A stretch of DNA of 64,000 nucleotides from Pterobdella sp. o SKG-2022 (Eukaryota > Annelida > Clitellata > Hirudinida > Piscicolidae). Position 1 is the stretch's first letter, and the number at the start of each line of letters is the position of its first letter. The stretch lies in the NCBI GenBank assembly GCA_964035795.1, contig OZ038325.1, forward strand, positions 5,709,163 to 5,773,162, written 5' to 3'. The translations under genes and the position numbers were made by a program. Positions 1 to 19,130 of the stretch are shown in pieces. Below the pieces are notes generated by a model, which was not told the origin of the DNA, ran no database searches, and saw only the letters and a list, made by a program, of their open reading frames with translations.

Positions 1-984
1 ATTTTAATTACCATTCAAGTTATGGCTAAACATTTCCAAAAATAACACAGTGTTTTATACACATTTTCGCAAAGAATTTTTCTCCACTTTAATTATTTAC
101 CTTTTTGAGAAAAATTGAAAAATATTCATACACGCTTCATTTCATGTTGCTCAAGGGGCTTACTTCAAATTAATTTCATACATAATGAAGAGTTGTTGAA
201 AGTTGGCTAGACGTAGTCTAGGAACCAGTAACTTCTTATAATTATTCTCACCGTACTGATCAATAACTTACTAATGAGTGTTCATAAAGTCAGGGGGGCG
301 TGTGTTATATAAATTTATGCTTTAAATAAGGTTAAAATTGACAATTTGAGGCCTGATTTTGAGTATATATTATCAATATTGGGTAGATTGCAGAGTGTTA
401 AAAGCAATATTTCTTTTATTCTTGCACATTAAGTATCATTATTAATTATCCATTATCTCATTGAATGGGTAATAAATCAACATTATTTTAATATATGATA
501 ATGATAATGTTTATGGTTGAAAACCGCAAGCAGTGTAAACAATAAGGCCCAGAAAAGCCCATTTAAGACCCCTTCTAAGTTTTTAGTGCACGTTTTAAAT
601 TAATCTGTCATAATAAATTTGAAGTATTTTTAAAAACTAGGAGATTTTGGAGTTAATACTATTGGGAATATGGTTTTCATTGTTTTGTACATTATTTTTT
701 TTTATCGTTTAATACTTCATTGTATTGTGTATTACTTCATTATATCGTATATTACTTTGTTGTATTGTATATTACTTTATTATTTTTTATATTACTGTAT
801 TGTATTTTAAACGAAATTGACTTGAAATAATTAACTCATAATACAGTTTTTACTGAAACTTTAGCACCGAAATTTTTTCAATTCTACGCGAAAGTAATGA
901 ACCCTAAAGGAGTGTTTTGTTTTGTGACATCATCATCTTTAATCATGGCTGTGTGTATGTGTGTGTGTTTTTTTGTGTTTTTGA

Positions 985-1570
985 CTCAAAAGCGAAAACT
1001 ACAATGGTTTGGACTCTTGCAAGAATGCCTGGCGATCATTGACCAAAAAAAAGGGAGCCAAGTAGAAAATGTAAAACAACTTCAAGGTGGGCAGAAACAG
1101 AGATGGCACAATCTCATTCAAGCAGCTCTCAAAAAAGCGAACTTGGAGAACGTTTGGAGAGAAAAAGCCCAAAACAGAAAATCCTGGCGCAACAAAACCA
1201 TCCAACTTTTTCGCTTTTACAATGAAGAAAAAGAATGAAATCAAAAAAGAAAAAATTTTTTTGCCAAAAGTCAGAAAACCATTAAGCACAACAACAACAA
1301 TATACAAAACATCAACAACCCCGCCATGCATATTCAACTCCTTACTTAGACGTTCATGTGCAAGCAAAGCAAGCTTAGCAAAGCACATCAAACAAACACA
1401 CCAGATACAAACAAGCATCTAGTGTCAGTATTGCGGGCTGAGCTTGAAGCGTCAAGGCATCCACAATCATCAATAAAAATGCTCTTCCAATCATTTGCAC
1501 CCAAGGTGGATAAAAGCAGAAACAGTGTGTGCGTTTGTGCTTTTGATTTTATGTGTCTGTTTGTATAAGT
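985..1570 (+). mobile_element. LINE 3' end relic (C-terminal ORF2 region with zinc-finger-like tail)
   Basis: Broken frames encode pieces typical of the C terminus of non-LTR retrotransposon ORF2: KRKLQWFG, then LQGGQKQRWHNLIQAALKKA and NVWREKAQNRKSWR, then a Thr/Asn-rich linker and a cysteine/histidine segment (SLLRRSCASKASLAKHIKQ). Frameshifts and stops interrupt it, so it is dead. It is closely similar to the relic at 27480-27680 in the finger-like part. It runs at its 3' side into a GT/TTTGTGT-rich stretch. Confidence 0.7.
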
Positions 1571-1915
1571 ATTTTTGTGTTTTTGTGTATTTTTTGTTCA
1601 TTTATTTGTTTGCTTTCTTAGTTGTTTTTATATGTGTTTTTGTTAGTATGTTTTTGTCTGCGCGTCTATATGTGTTCCCATGTTTTTGTATAAATGCGTT
1701 TTTGTTTATGTGTCTACAGAATGTTAGTTTCGACGTGTGTGTATGTATGTTTGCCTTTATAAATGTATTTATGCTAAACATATAGTTCTATGTTTATTCT
1801 TTCTTGTATGTCTAGATATCACTGAATATTTATGTATAAATTTTTGTATTAGCACATCTCTTTTATACAAATAAATGTATTTTTATATATCCTTAAATAT
1901 TTGTGTGCGTGAGTC
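1571..1915 (+). repeat. TTTTGTGT/GTTTTTAT-rich degenerate simple repeat
   Basis: Plus-strand sequence dominated by TTTTTGTGTTTTTGTGT-like units, directly following the LINE relic. It produces spurious Phe/Val/Cys-rich frames. Probably a decayed expansion of the element's GT-rich 3' tail. Confidence 0.6.
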
Positions 1916-3492
1916 AAATCACCCTTCTACATCTCTCACCATTATCATGTTAAGCTCATATCAAGCCCTTAGTGGTGAACTGCACTCTTGACAGATGTGG
2001 TTATCTAGTAAGAGTCTGTAGTACAATGTACAGACAACACTTTCTCCAGGTACCATTAATTCTTGCGATTTTCAGATAGGATACGTCGGTGCTTAGTGTC
2101 GTAATGGATTTTTTATACATAGTTTATCTCTTATTACAACGAATTTTTTATGTATTTATTTTGTAGTTGTTTCCGTTTTCGAGTTCATGCCACAGAGAGC
2201 GTTTTTAGTCTTCATATAATGCGAAACTTATTTAAATTTAGTAACATATGTATATGGGTTCTTAAAGAGTGAGTTTTTGCAGCAAATGGAGTTTTTTGGT
2301 GGTTTTGTAATGTTTGTCCTTGCATGAGGGTCTAAGAAGAAGGCACGCTGAAATCACTTAACAAGACTCATATCTTTTTGAGATAGAAGTTATATGTGCA
2401 CTATTATTGGTTTTTAACAAATGTTGCGTTATTTTAGAACTAAGAAAAAAGAAAAAAATTTTTTATACATAAACTTTTTGGAGAAATTCACTATGACGAT
2501 TCGTATAATAATGCAAAAAAAAATAAAATACTGTAAGTGATAATACCATTATAAAGCACAATTCTAGTAATAGATTTTCAAATAACTAATTTTAGGTTCG
2601 AGAAGTCTCTAATGGTTCCAAGGAAAACGGAGTTATACTTTTGGGTATTACACCAAATCATACCAGTAAAACACAACAATGGCAAAAACCACCCTTACTA
2701 CCTTGTGAGAACTTCATGGAAAACAAAGAATAAATATATATAGAAAGAAGTGATTAATACTATTACGAGAAACCATTACATTTGGCAGCTTTTCACCTAA
2801 TTAGTCTCATCAATGTATTGTTACTTCTGTCTGGTGTTTTACGATAATATATTGTGTTATGTGAGGATAATGTAGTATTACAAAGTGGAATAGTGAAGTG
2901 TGGGAGTTTTGATATTTTTTTGTGTTAATATTGTTTCTGTGATGAGTTTTAGTTTGGTTTTATTTCAATATTAATGCTAAAAATAATTATCAGTTAGGTA
3001 CTATTTTCCTAAATATTTATTTTTCGGTTTGATAATTATTGTTAATATTTAGATATTATCATTTTTATGAAATTTTTTTTTTAGTTTTTCAAATTTTTAT
3101 TGTTCTTATTATTATCATTATTAGGCTTTAATTCTGAAATGGAAATGTGAATGTTAATATTGAAAGTCATGGCCTTTTTTTTATATATATAATGCGGAAC
3201 TATCGGAAACGATTAGGTTGATTAATGGCCGTCCTAACAAGCGGAAAATTTATATTAATCTCTATAAATTATTGAAATTGAATTCGTTTTAGAAAATTTA
3301 TCTGTATTTTCTTTGTTTAATTTGTTTTTATGTTTTGATGTTGCATCGAGGATCTTCATTACAGTCAGTGTTTACCTTCGTTTCTATCACCACATGCTTC
3401 CAACATCATTAGAGTTTTTTACTTTTTATCTCACAACTTTTCATACTTCAATAATTATCCTGAATATTTATACTTTTATACGTATCGCCATT
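1916..3492. other. AT-rich non-coding stretch, no supported gene
   Basis: No conserved coding signature was found. It probably belongs to an intron or the upstream region of the PKA subunit gene. A weak open segment at about 2595-2680 was considered and not accepted. Confidence 0.5.
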
Positions 3493-3692
3493 NNNNNNNN
3501 NNNNNNNNNNNNNNNNNNNNNNNNNNNNNNNNNNNNNNNNNNNNNNNNNNNNNNNNNNNNNNNNNNNNNNNNNNNNNNNNNNNNNNNNNNNNNNNNNNNN
3601 NNNNNNNNNNNNNNNNNNNNNNNNNNNNNNNNNNNNNNNNNNNNNNNNNNNNNNNNNNNNNNNNNNNNNNNNNNNNNNNNNNNNNNNNNNNN
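3493..3692. other. assembly gap (200 N)
   Basis: Exactly 200 undetermined bases. The round size suggests a scaffold gap of estimated length. Missing PKA-subunit exons could lie here or upstream of the window. Confidence 0.99.
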
Positions 3693-5764
3693 CTTTTTTA
3701 TATTATTATTCCTATATTATTTATATTAATATTCTTATTATTTTTGTTTATGGTATTATTAGTTTTATCATAATTATTTTTATTTTTATTATCAATGTTA
3801 TTATTATTATTAAGTTAATACTGCATGAAGTGCTGAAGAGAAAATTGAATGTGGACCATTAAGTCAAGAAAAATCCTTGTGCTCTTCACTGTTGTTTTGG
3901 CAATCATTCGCTTTTTAGTTTATTATTATCTGTTTTACTATTTTTGTTTCATTATGTTTTTTTTCATTATTATTATTAATGTTGTCTTTTTACTATTTTT
4001 TGCCAATTATTTATTATTATTATTATTTTTCTGATGAAACTAATAATTGTTGTTGTTATTATTATTCAATGATACATTATAATATGTAAGTTACAAGGAG
4101 CACTGTTGGAATGAATGAAATGTTGGGAAATTATGGCAATTATCAGCATTGGAAGCCTAACAAGAACACAAAATTTATGAGTATGAAAAAAAATAATAAT
4201 TGTACAGTATTGAGAATAAGGATAATAAAAAAAATAAAATGATGTCAATAATAAAAAAATATCAATAATAGAATAAGGATAAAATAATAATAATTAAATA
4301 ACAAAATGACAATGGAATCATCATGGGTCCAAAACTACTAATACCAAAAATTGCTATCTCCTCAATGATGTAATCCATATGAAATTCAAATGCTAATACA
4401 ACTGCAGCACACGTGTTTATAAAAAGTTTCCTATGATGCTCTTAATGCAGCTAGAGAGAACCACTTATCACTTCCTACTATTAGTTCATCTTATTAACTG
4501 TTATTACGTTTAATGGTGAATATCATAGTGTTAGTGGTGGTGATGATGGTGTTGAAAGGAGTAGTGGTGATGATGAGGTTGGTGTGTTTGAAGTTGATGT
4601 TGAAGAGAAGAAGGATGGCGACGTTATGGGATAATGATGGTAATGGAAAAATGAGGCTTAAAACAGTGGTTGTGATGGGAAAAGGGAGGTTAAGACGATA
4701 GGGATGAGGAAGATGAGAGTTACAACGGTGGTGGTGATGATAAAGTGGCAGTAGTGCTGATTTAAAGGATGCTTGTGAGAGTCATAATGATGGTGTTGAT
4801 GATGTTAATGGTGGTCTTGAGGATAATGATGGTTGGTTGGTGATGATGGTAGGGTAGTGATAAAGATGGTGATAAAAGAAATATGAATTATTTTTGTTTG
4901 TTTCCAACTAACTCTGTTGTATAATTTCCCTGAAATCCCTATTATTTGATTTGAGTTGGAACATTACAATTGCTTGTTCATTGTTATTTATATTAAGATT
5001 AATAATGTATTATTATTCGAATTAATTAATTTTATTTTTATATTTATTCTTATTATTTTATAAGCACTTTCATTGGTTGGCACCAGGCATTCTTCACTCA
5101 AAACCTATCAATTTCACCCATGAATGCTCCATTTGCTATTCAAATTAGTAACTTACAATGAATTTCTGAACTTTTTATTTATATTATTTCTTTATTATTA
5201 TTATTCTTGTTGTTGTTGTTTTCTATAATTTTTTTATTATTGTTATCTTCCTACCTATTAGTTTCACTTCTATTTTTCCTCCATTAACATTATCATTCGC
5301 CTCATTATTTTTTTTGTTATTATTAATATTATTATGATATTTTTTTATTATTATTAAAACATTCTTATTATAATCGCTCTTGTTTTATTGCTTTGTTTTG
5401 AAGCTTCCCGCTGCCAGTTTTCAACTCTTATTTTTAACTATTTTCTCTCCATCTTCATCAATATTTCTTTATCATCATCATCATCATCAGTTTCAACTAC
5501 ATTAGTGTAATTATTTAAAGTTTATTTTTATTTTTATTATTTTTTATTATTATATATTTGAATATATATAAATAATCGAAGTTAAAGTATTTTTTAAACT
5601 CCAAATATCATTTTTTTGATTTTATTATTTCAATATGGCTCAAAACGATCTCGTCATAATTGTTATGTTATCATAGTAAGTTCGTTCATTATTTCTATGT
5701 TTTTGACCTATTAATTCATCTCAACCAATAAGATCGTAGTATCCATCTAATGAATATTCAACAG
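3693..5764. other. AT-rich non-coding stretch, probable PKA subunit intron
   Basis: Contains TTA/ATT-rich tracts (3700-4030), a GGTGATGATGG-rich tract (about 4510-4870) and a short TCATCATCA run near 5470. No exon recognised before the acceptor at 5764. Confidence 0.55.
4510..4870 (+). repeat. degenerate GTGATGATGG-type minisatellite
   Basis: Purine-rich, imperfect repeats of GGTGATGATGGTG/TTGAAGAG units over about 360 bp. No protein evidence. Confidence 0.55.
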
Positions 5765-11871
<6,107 letters not shown>

Positions 11872-12955
11872 GGGTCTTTATTTGGTGTGGTACTTTGTTA
11901 TTGTTTGAGCTTTCGAAAAAGTTGGAATCACATTGTAAGGAGGGGTTTTAGATTCAGCATTAGATATCAAACTTTACTTGAATTTACGAAATTATTTATT
12001 TAAATTATTCGCGCAATTAGAAATATTTTTATGATTTTTCATAAATAATTTAAATTGTGCCAAGAAATTTATTACTTATTGCGTAAATATATTTATACTG
12101 TTTACAATTTTACCTCGGAATGATTTTCTCTTCATCTCGACCCTTGAGTTTTGTTTAAATTTCACTCACCTTCTAATATGATTTTTTATTTGAAACTTTT
12201 GTATATAATTTCTAGAATTTGTAACAACTTTTAAAGTTGTCAATTTGTTTACATCAAGCGCAGTAAGCATCAGCTGCCAACCGCCGCGGCTTTCAACTGG
12301 AGTTGAAAATAAATAATTTTTAGTTCAGTCAAATGCAATCTCAAATTATGATACAGTTGACACAAGACTTACTTACCATGCGTTACAAGTTATTTTTCGT
12401 TGAATTGTTATGGCGGTTAGATCGTGGTAGCGCTTAAGAACATTCACCAGCTTGTTTTATATTGTTATGTACGTAAAGTGCTCACAAATTCGATTGAATA
12501 AAGAGTTTAGAATTTATTGTGTGCAACCGTTTGGGACGACACAAAAATTCAACGGCGAGTCTTCTCGAACCACCATAGACCCAAGAAATTAAAACATTAG
12601 TCTATAAATAATGACGAAATGTTGATAAATACTAATTTATAAATTTAGATTTGCACAATAAACATTACGGCAAAAATTGGAAGTGGTATTCACTTCAGTA
12701 TTATTCATTAAGTTCGATACAGCTTCCATTCCATTACTTTTGTTTAGCGCATAGTTTTATCACTAGTACCAACTATTTTGCTTTCTAAACACTAATATAA
12801 ATAAAATTGTTTATTGACTGAGAAATACAAGAATCATAAACCATCCAGATACTACTTCAGAGTATTATAAATACTTGAAGAATCAAACAGATCGTTAACA
12901 CTCCTGATCCACTTGGTATACTCCCCCAAGTGATAAAACCCCCATACAATCACAC
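11872..12955. other. 3' intergenic region between convergent genes
   Basis: Holds the 3' UTRs of the PKA subunit (plus) and desaturase (minus). AATAAA occurs at 12308-12313 and 12497-12502 on plus; TTTATT on plus at 12810-12815 (AATAAA on minus). No further gene seen. Confidence 0.6.
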
Positions 12956-15217
12956 TCATAATAAGTTGAATCCCTCAGTACCATCCCCAGTCCTCAACTT
13001 CCTTCTCATCACCAACTCAGGGTCAATCTTCTTCATGTTGCTTGCCTGTCCTACCACTCCCATGGCGTCAATAAACGCTGTGGTTGGGTTGACATTCCAC
13101 CCAAATTCACTGCATGAATAATCCGATGGGAAAGAGTGGTGGTAGTTGTGATATCTGGAAAGAAATTTTAATATATGTTAATAATGTTTAACTTTTTAGA
13201 CATCTTAATGTACTTATAAATAATATTCAACAATTTTTTACGTCGATTCATGGAGGAATTTTATAAATTTAATGAGCAAAAAATAGCTATAATTTTCGAC
13301 AAATTTAGCCTTGCCATCAAAACTCCTTTCAATTCAGAACACATTAATTGAACTAAAAACTTATGATAAAACCAGACTTCCCAAAAGCCATAGCTTCAAA
13401 TAAATTAAATACATTTCTATATTAAAAATAAATTAATTTGATTGAAAAAATCTCCACAACGCTTTTAAGAAGCACACCGCACACCTACCCTTCTCCAGCA
13501 GCTCCAATGGTCACTCCAAGGTTCTCCACAGGATTAATCCTCTTGTCATAGGGCTTGTTGCCCCACAGGTGGGCCACCGAGTTGACACACCAGGTGAAGT
13601 TAAGGACTGCAGTATACCTCAAAATGGAACACACCATGAATGATGTCATCAGTGACTCACCCCAGCAATACCATGGCAACACAGCTGGTAACACAAAGCA
13701 GAAGAGCAACACCAGCCAGAGATAATATCTGAAGGGTGGTAGATGTCACTAGGATTAAATTATATGTATTGCTGAGATGTTACTAACAGCAATGTACATG
13801 TAGTATTAATATTATTAGTCAAAAGCCTTCACTTCTACAGGGGTCATGAAAATATAAGACAAATGGTAACTAAAGTTTAAAAAAGTAGGCCAAAGTAGTC
13901 AACATTTGTGGTTGGTTAGAAAAATGCTTTAAAAATGAGATAAAATGAAAAAAGTTGCAAAATCGTTAGTAAATGGTGTTAACTAGCCACATTCATTATA
14001 GTTGGTATAAAATCAGATTTAGAACTATGGCATTCAGCTGATTGATTAGGATAAATAAAGTAAACATATGACTCTTACATAAGTGTAATTTTATTACCAA
14101 CTAAATAATACTAATGTATTTATCTCATTATTTTTTTAAAAATGACTATGATTAAACTAGAGTGAAACTTCTACAAATTTGGGTAAATCATCATCCTTTT
14201 CATAGCATATTTTCTTTAGCAGAGAGTAAAGCTAATAAAAAAACTGAGCATAAATGACAATTACTAATTAACAATGACACATAACTAAATGATTTGAAGA
14301 TCATACTTGCGCTGAAAAATGCAGACAGGGTCAGATAAGAGATCAGAGATGTCAAGCATTTTACCCTTCTCCTTTACTTCAGGGTGCTTTCTGACCATCA
14401 ACCACCCACAATGGGCAAAGAAAAATCCCCTTTTGGCATTGTGAGGGTCAGCATCAGTCTCAGAAAATTTGTGGTGCAAGCGATGGTCTCTGCTCCATTC
14501 GATTATGTCATTCTGAGAATGATTGGTGAATCCTTTATATTAGGCCAACTTTTGCATAGTTTTTAAGTATGACATCATAGAAATAAATATGTTAAAATTG
14601 ATACTTTGAACATATTAGAAATATATTTTTAGGTACATTTGAGCTGAAGTACAAAAATTTTGACTGGTTCTTTTATATAAACTCTCAAAACAATACCTAT
14701 GATAGAAGATCTTACTATTTTAACAATGCAGTTAAAATCATGTCTATTTTTTCATGAAATCTTCAAAAATTTTCACCTGGAAAGCCATAGAATTGCAGAA
14801 CATTAAAAAAGCCCTTAAAGGCAACTTGGCCTTGTAGGTCTTATGGGACCATAAACGATGGGCTCCTGCTGTTATGCCAAATGCACTCAAGTAGTATAAC
14901 ACTGTTGCTGTTTGAAAAAAAAATTTTTGACATCAAATGTTATGAAAACTCTAGCATTACTCAATTTAAAAATATGCTAAAATTTATAAATAGGATTTAA
15001 CAAACTTACTAAAAATCATTGTTTTCCACTGTGACTGAGGCAAGAGGTATAATCCATAAACTGCCATGGCATGGAGATATAAAAACCAGACAACGTTGCG
15101 CCAGACGATTCTCATAGGCGCCGCTTTGCTTTCCACCGGCTCCATCTCAGGAACTGACTGTAATTCTCCATCTTGGACGTTTGATTCTGGAATGAAGTCA
15201 GTGTTTCTTGGAGGCAT
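12956..15217 (-). CDS. SCD: acyl-CoA delta-9 (stearoyl-CoA) desaturase, complete, 5 exons
   Basis: Di-iron ER membrane enzyme that puts a cis double bond at C9 of saturated acyl-CoA, using cytochrome b5 and O2. Minus-strand exons: 15217-15010, 14907-14777, 14512-14307, 13728-13489, 13154-12956. Phases fit exactly and give 327 residues, the usual family length. Start is the ATG at 15217-15215 (MPPRNTDF); the upstream in-frame codon is TTG. A hydrophobic segment spans about residues 42-59. Histidine boxes: HRLWSH (86-91), HRLHH (123-127, followed by KFSETDADPHN) and HNYHH (264-268). Other family landmarks are GFFFAHCGWLMVRKHPEV and LPWYCWGES. Stop is TGA at 12958-12956; plus-strand TTTATT at 12810-12815 could be the poly(A) signal. 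It converges tail-to-tail with the PKA subunit gene, about 1.1 kb apart. No broken residue is seen. Confidence 0.96.
13265..13345 (+). repeat. partial copy of dispersed repeat family B
   Basis: In the desaturase intron. Contains AGCTATAATTTTCGACAAAT followed by TTAGCCTTGCCATCAAAACT, a diverged match to AGCTATAATTTTCGATAAGT at 53160-53215 and to the reverse strand of 48481-48540. Confidence 0.45.
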
Positions 15218-15549
15218 TTTGTATTTTTTTCTTTCTTTCAAATTTTATGTAAGCAAAGTTAAGGAAGATTTTTCGATCATGTGATGCAGACTCTTTTGAC
15301 TACACCAGTTTTTCTAGCTGAAAATCTTTACTTCAAAATTGAAAAAGTATTTGAATTAAAATCAGTCAACATATTGATGAATTTATTTTGAACTTACATC
15401 GAAAGATTAGTTGAACTAATCTTAGCAAAGACAAAATATAAATATGGCTGAAGGCGAAAAAATATTTAGTCTAAAAAGCAATTTAAAAATATTTTAACTA
15501 GAAACAAATTTGTATAACTTTTCTAAAATTTATATTGATCAGGTAAAGT

Positions 15550-15627
<78 letters not shown>

Positions 15628-16260
15628 TGAATTGTGCGCATGATGAAAAATATTTCTGAGTCATTTATTATATACTCATCATCTGTATTGCCATTTATCA
15701 CGAGTGCTGGTTGAAGTATAGAGCAATCCTATCTTGTCCAACAACTTTAACAAGAATTCTTATTTAATGTAATACCACTTAATACTTACTTAATATCACA
15801 AATATACGAAATTCTTGGCCACTTGTCAATAAACACGTATAATAACTAAACAAGTGACGAAATTTTTCTTTATATGTTTTATTATTGAAAAGTGAGAAAA
15901 GGTTCATTTTTTAGGACAAATCCATAATGACGAAACATAAAATACCCATTGCTCGACATATAAATTATCCGTAAGAGCATTCTATATTTTGTTTCATTGT
16001 TTTATGACTATAAAATTGAATGACGAAAAAGCAAAAAATTAAATAGAGTTTTGAAATGAAAACGAAGTAAAAAAATTTCGCATTTATTAGCATTTATAAT
16101 TATATATGATAATGATTAAAGTTATTGATTTATAAAACATTCTCAAAAGTGTGTTATATACCAATGAAAGATGATTGCTTAAAATTTTTGTTTTAGTCGA
16201 CAACGAAAAAAGTTGAAACTTATAATAGACAATTGTGAAGCAAGAAACGACCTCTGTGTG
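15218..16260. other. AT-rich intergenic stretch, likely desaturase promoter side
   Basis: Upstream of the desaturase ATG on the minus strand. No clear core-promoter motif could be assigned in such AT-rich sequence. Includes the (AT)n run. Confidence 0.45.
15553..15624. repeat. (AT)n microsatellite
   Basis: 36 AT units upstream of the desaturase start. Confidence 0.99.
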
Positions 16261-16440
16261 GTAATGTAATGTAATGCGGTAAGCATAAAGCACTATTCCT
16301 TGCAGATCAAAGCGCTTGCTACAAATTTAATGTAGCGAAAACACACTGTGGACAAGTGCTAATTGTCGGCCCACGTGGGATCGAACCCGGTAACATTAGA
16401 TAATTAGTCTAATGCTCAACCATTGAGCTATAGGGGCCGA
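16261..16440 (-). mobile_element. tRNA-derived SINE, copy 1
   Basis: Reading the minus strand: a tRNA-like head with box A (TAGCTCAATGGTTGAGC) and box B (GGTTCGATCCC), then a body (AATTAGCACTTGTCCACAGT, GTTTTCGCTACATT, CAAGCGCTTTGATC), then a tail CGCATTACATTACATTAC. Anticodon-like loop CTAATTA sits on a perfect stem. The T-stem mispairs and the body and tail are attached, so this is a SINE, not a tRNA gene. Shares its full length with 30764-30942. Confidence 0.85.
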
Positions 16441-17875
16441 CTATTTCAATATAAAAACGTTGAGTTTATCATCTGACCTCGAATAAGTTGAACTCATACA
16501 AGTTATTAAATAGCTTTCAGCCAAAAATTCAAGAAATAATGTAGAGATGTTATTTACAATTTATATTGGCGATGAGAAATAACTAGAGACAGAACTGAAA
16601 CTAATGTAAAGAAAAAGTTTGATAAAATTGTTTGGAAGATGTAAAAAAAAAGTAAGTTTACAAAAAGTTTATTAATTCCAATATTTTAAAAAATCGTTCG
16701 GAACATAGCCAAATTACAAACGTTCTGTCAACATATATGGAAAACGCCATAATGAAATATATGAACACAATAATATATATTAAAAATATATCAAAATAAT
16801 ACTAATAATAAGATGTTTAAAAGCAAAAAAAACATAAAAATTTAGTATTAACCTTTTGTTGGCGAAAACTTCACAAGACCATTCTGCTGTCTGTGTGATA
16901 ATAAAATAACCAAGCTGAAGTAGAAACATTTGAATGAATATATAGAGATCAACTACATAGTAAAATCAATAAATTTTCATTATAAATTCAAATTAAAATT
17001 TTTTAACTTTTAATTATTTTAATTATCTAAACAAGCGCTTTATAATAAGAATATTGCAATTCCTATCTCAAGATAATAGAAAACGCTTAATAGAAATATT
17101 ATTACTAGTAGTTTAAATGTCTAAAAAAATTAGTATTACTTATTCTTTAAATGCTAACCTGAATAAGGAAGACAATTTCTCCGTTACAGCTTTTATAAGC
17201 GGCTCGTTGCTGGTGCTATGCATTATAATACTACTTAATATACTGTTTCATATTACAAAAAATATTTATAATTATTAATTAAATATATGTATTTTAATTG
17301 GTTTTTGAATAATAATAAATATAAGGATTTTCAGGGCTTATGAGCATTTCGTACTTTTCAGTAGTAATTGGGGTTTCCCATAATTTTCTTTGTTGACAGA
17401 ACGTTTGTAAGTTTGTTATTTCTGGTGATATATGTAACAGATACAACTAATGTTACTATTCTTAACAATAAAAATATAATTGTTTTTTTAAAAAAAGATG
17501 CGAGACTTTTTATTGTTGTTTTTTTAATAATAAAAATAATAACTTATGTTATTGTTATTATTGAGAACAATAAGAATAATAGATCTTTGGATCACACCAT
17601 GTAATGTGACAATAAATTCCTAACGATGAAGAAAGCGTTCTTAAAAGCGTAAAAACTCAGTATGCATAAATTAAACATTTAAATGTGCTTTTCAGCTCTA
17701 AAGCTTCCAAAAGTTTCCATATTATTTGTTGACTGTTAGAAACTGCACAGCTGATTTAATTCTTATAAGGTCCATGATGAAATCGGAACTTAAGAATCTA
17801 TTTATAGTTTTACCAAATTTGTCATTCATTGATTTAATGTTATTTTATGATTTTTTTGATGGTGTTTTTTTTATA

Positions 17876-17938
<63 letters not shown>

Positions 17939-18954
17939 ATAACATATAACCATTATTTTTTTGCAGTATTACAAGATTTTATGTATACTATCGTATTTCG
18001 ATTGTTTTGCCATTTTAATCTTTATATTACAATTATAATAATCGTCTTTTTTTTTATAATTTCTATTATTTTTGTTATTATTGTTGTTTTTATTATTCCT
18101 ATTCTTTCTATTTATTTTCTTATTACTAGTAATATTTTGTTCGTTATTAAATATATCACGAGGTGGGGTGATCGCTTGATAGGGATGTGTAGAACAGCAA
18201 TAACAAAAATAATAATAAAAAAAATAATAGACAAAAAATAAAGAAATACACTGTTTTGGATTATAAATGCATCAAATAAAAAATTATTCAAAGGTCAATT
18301 TTTCTTATTGCGCAGAACTACACGTTGGTTCGAGAAAGATCGTTATATTTAAACATGGCAATATCTCAATGTGCCAAATAAACATAAAGTTGTGCTTAAT
18401 GATATCAGTAGGCGTTATATTAGTCAGTCAAAACCATTTCATTTCGTTTTAACTCAAATTTTTTCTTACCTAAAACTTCATCGTCAGCTTTTTAAAATGC
18501 ATCGTATGTTTCTTAATCTTGAATTCCGTGAAGTAACTTAAACTTAGAAACTTTTGGAGAAATTTTTCTCAACGTGAGCTTAAATTTTTGATAAGGTTTA
18601 TGGTGAAGTTTCATACTAACTAAAAATTTTGACTCACTTCTTGAATGGACTTGGCTAACAAAACTTTTCAAAAGTTGAAGGTCCAAAATTTTTAAATGAA
18701 ATGTAGCATTACCAATTATAAGCTCCACATATAAGACCTGAATAATTTAAATTGGACTTACAAAAACTTCATAAAAATTTAATTTTATGAATCTAGTGCA
18801 TGCTCCATACAACTGAGTTATCAAACACAACTACATGGGACCAATTGAAACCAATTGAGATGTTTTTGAAAAGTTATAACCAATATGATATTTATGAAAA
18901 TCAAATAATTTTGTATATTATTAATTTAAAAAACTTGTTTTTATATTTTAATTT
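16441..18954. other. AT-rich intergenic stretch without supported genes
   Basis: Contains a (TTA)n run at 17872-17937 and AT-rich low-complexity frames only. Confidence 0.5.
17872..17937. repeat. (TTA)n microsatellite
   Basis: About 20 uninterrupted TTA units; produces a poly-Tyr frame. Confidence 0.98.
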
Positions 18955-19130
18955 GATGTAATCTAGTATTTATAAAGCGCTTTTCCTTATAGGTCAAAGC
19001 GCTTGTTATAAATTTAATGTAGTGAAAACACACTGTGAAACAGGTGCTAATTGTTAACCTAACACGGGATCGAGCCCGGTAACTCTAAATAATTAATTTT
19101 ATGCTCAACCAGCTGAGCTATGCAGGCAAG
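18955..19130 (-). mobile_element. tRNA-derived SINE, copy 2 (diverged)
   Basis: Same head, body and order as the copy at 16261, minus orientation: box A TAGCTCAGCTGGTTGAGC, box B GGCTCGATCCC, body with TTCACAGTGTGTTTTCACTA and AAGCGCTTTGACC. The tail is decayed (GATTACATC). More diverged, so older. Confidence 0.8.

Noticed and set aside
2595..2682. Open segment after TTTTAG and before a GTGAGA donor on plus
   Set aside because: No resemblance to the PKA regulatory subunit or any family I know. One short frame in AT-rich DNA is not enough.
12930..13121. Plus-strand frame of 63 codons
   Set aside because: Antisense shadow of the last desaturase exon.
15066..15284. Plus-strand frame of 72 codons
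   Set aside because: Antisense shadow of desaturase exon 1.
16340..16440. Possible tRNA-Ile gene on the minus strand
   Set aside because: Boxes A and B are present, but the T-stem and acceptor stem mispair, and the sequence is fused to a conserved body and tail repeated elsewhere. It is a SINE head.
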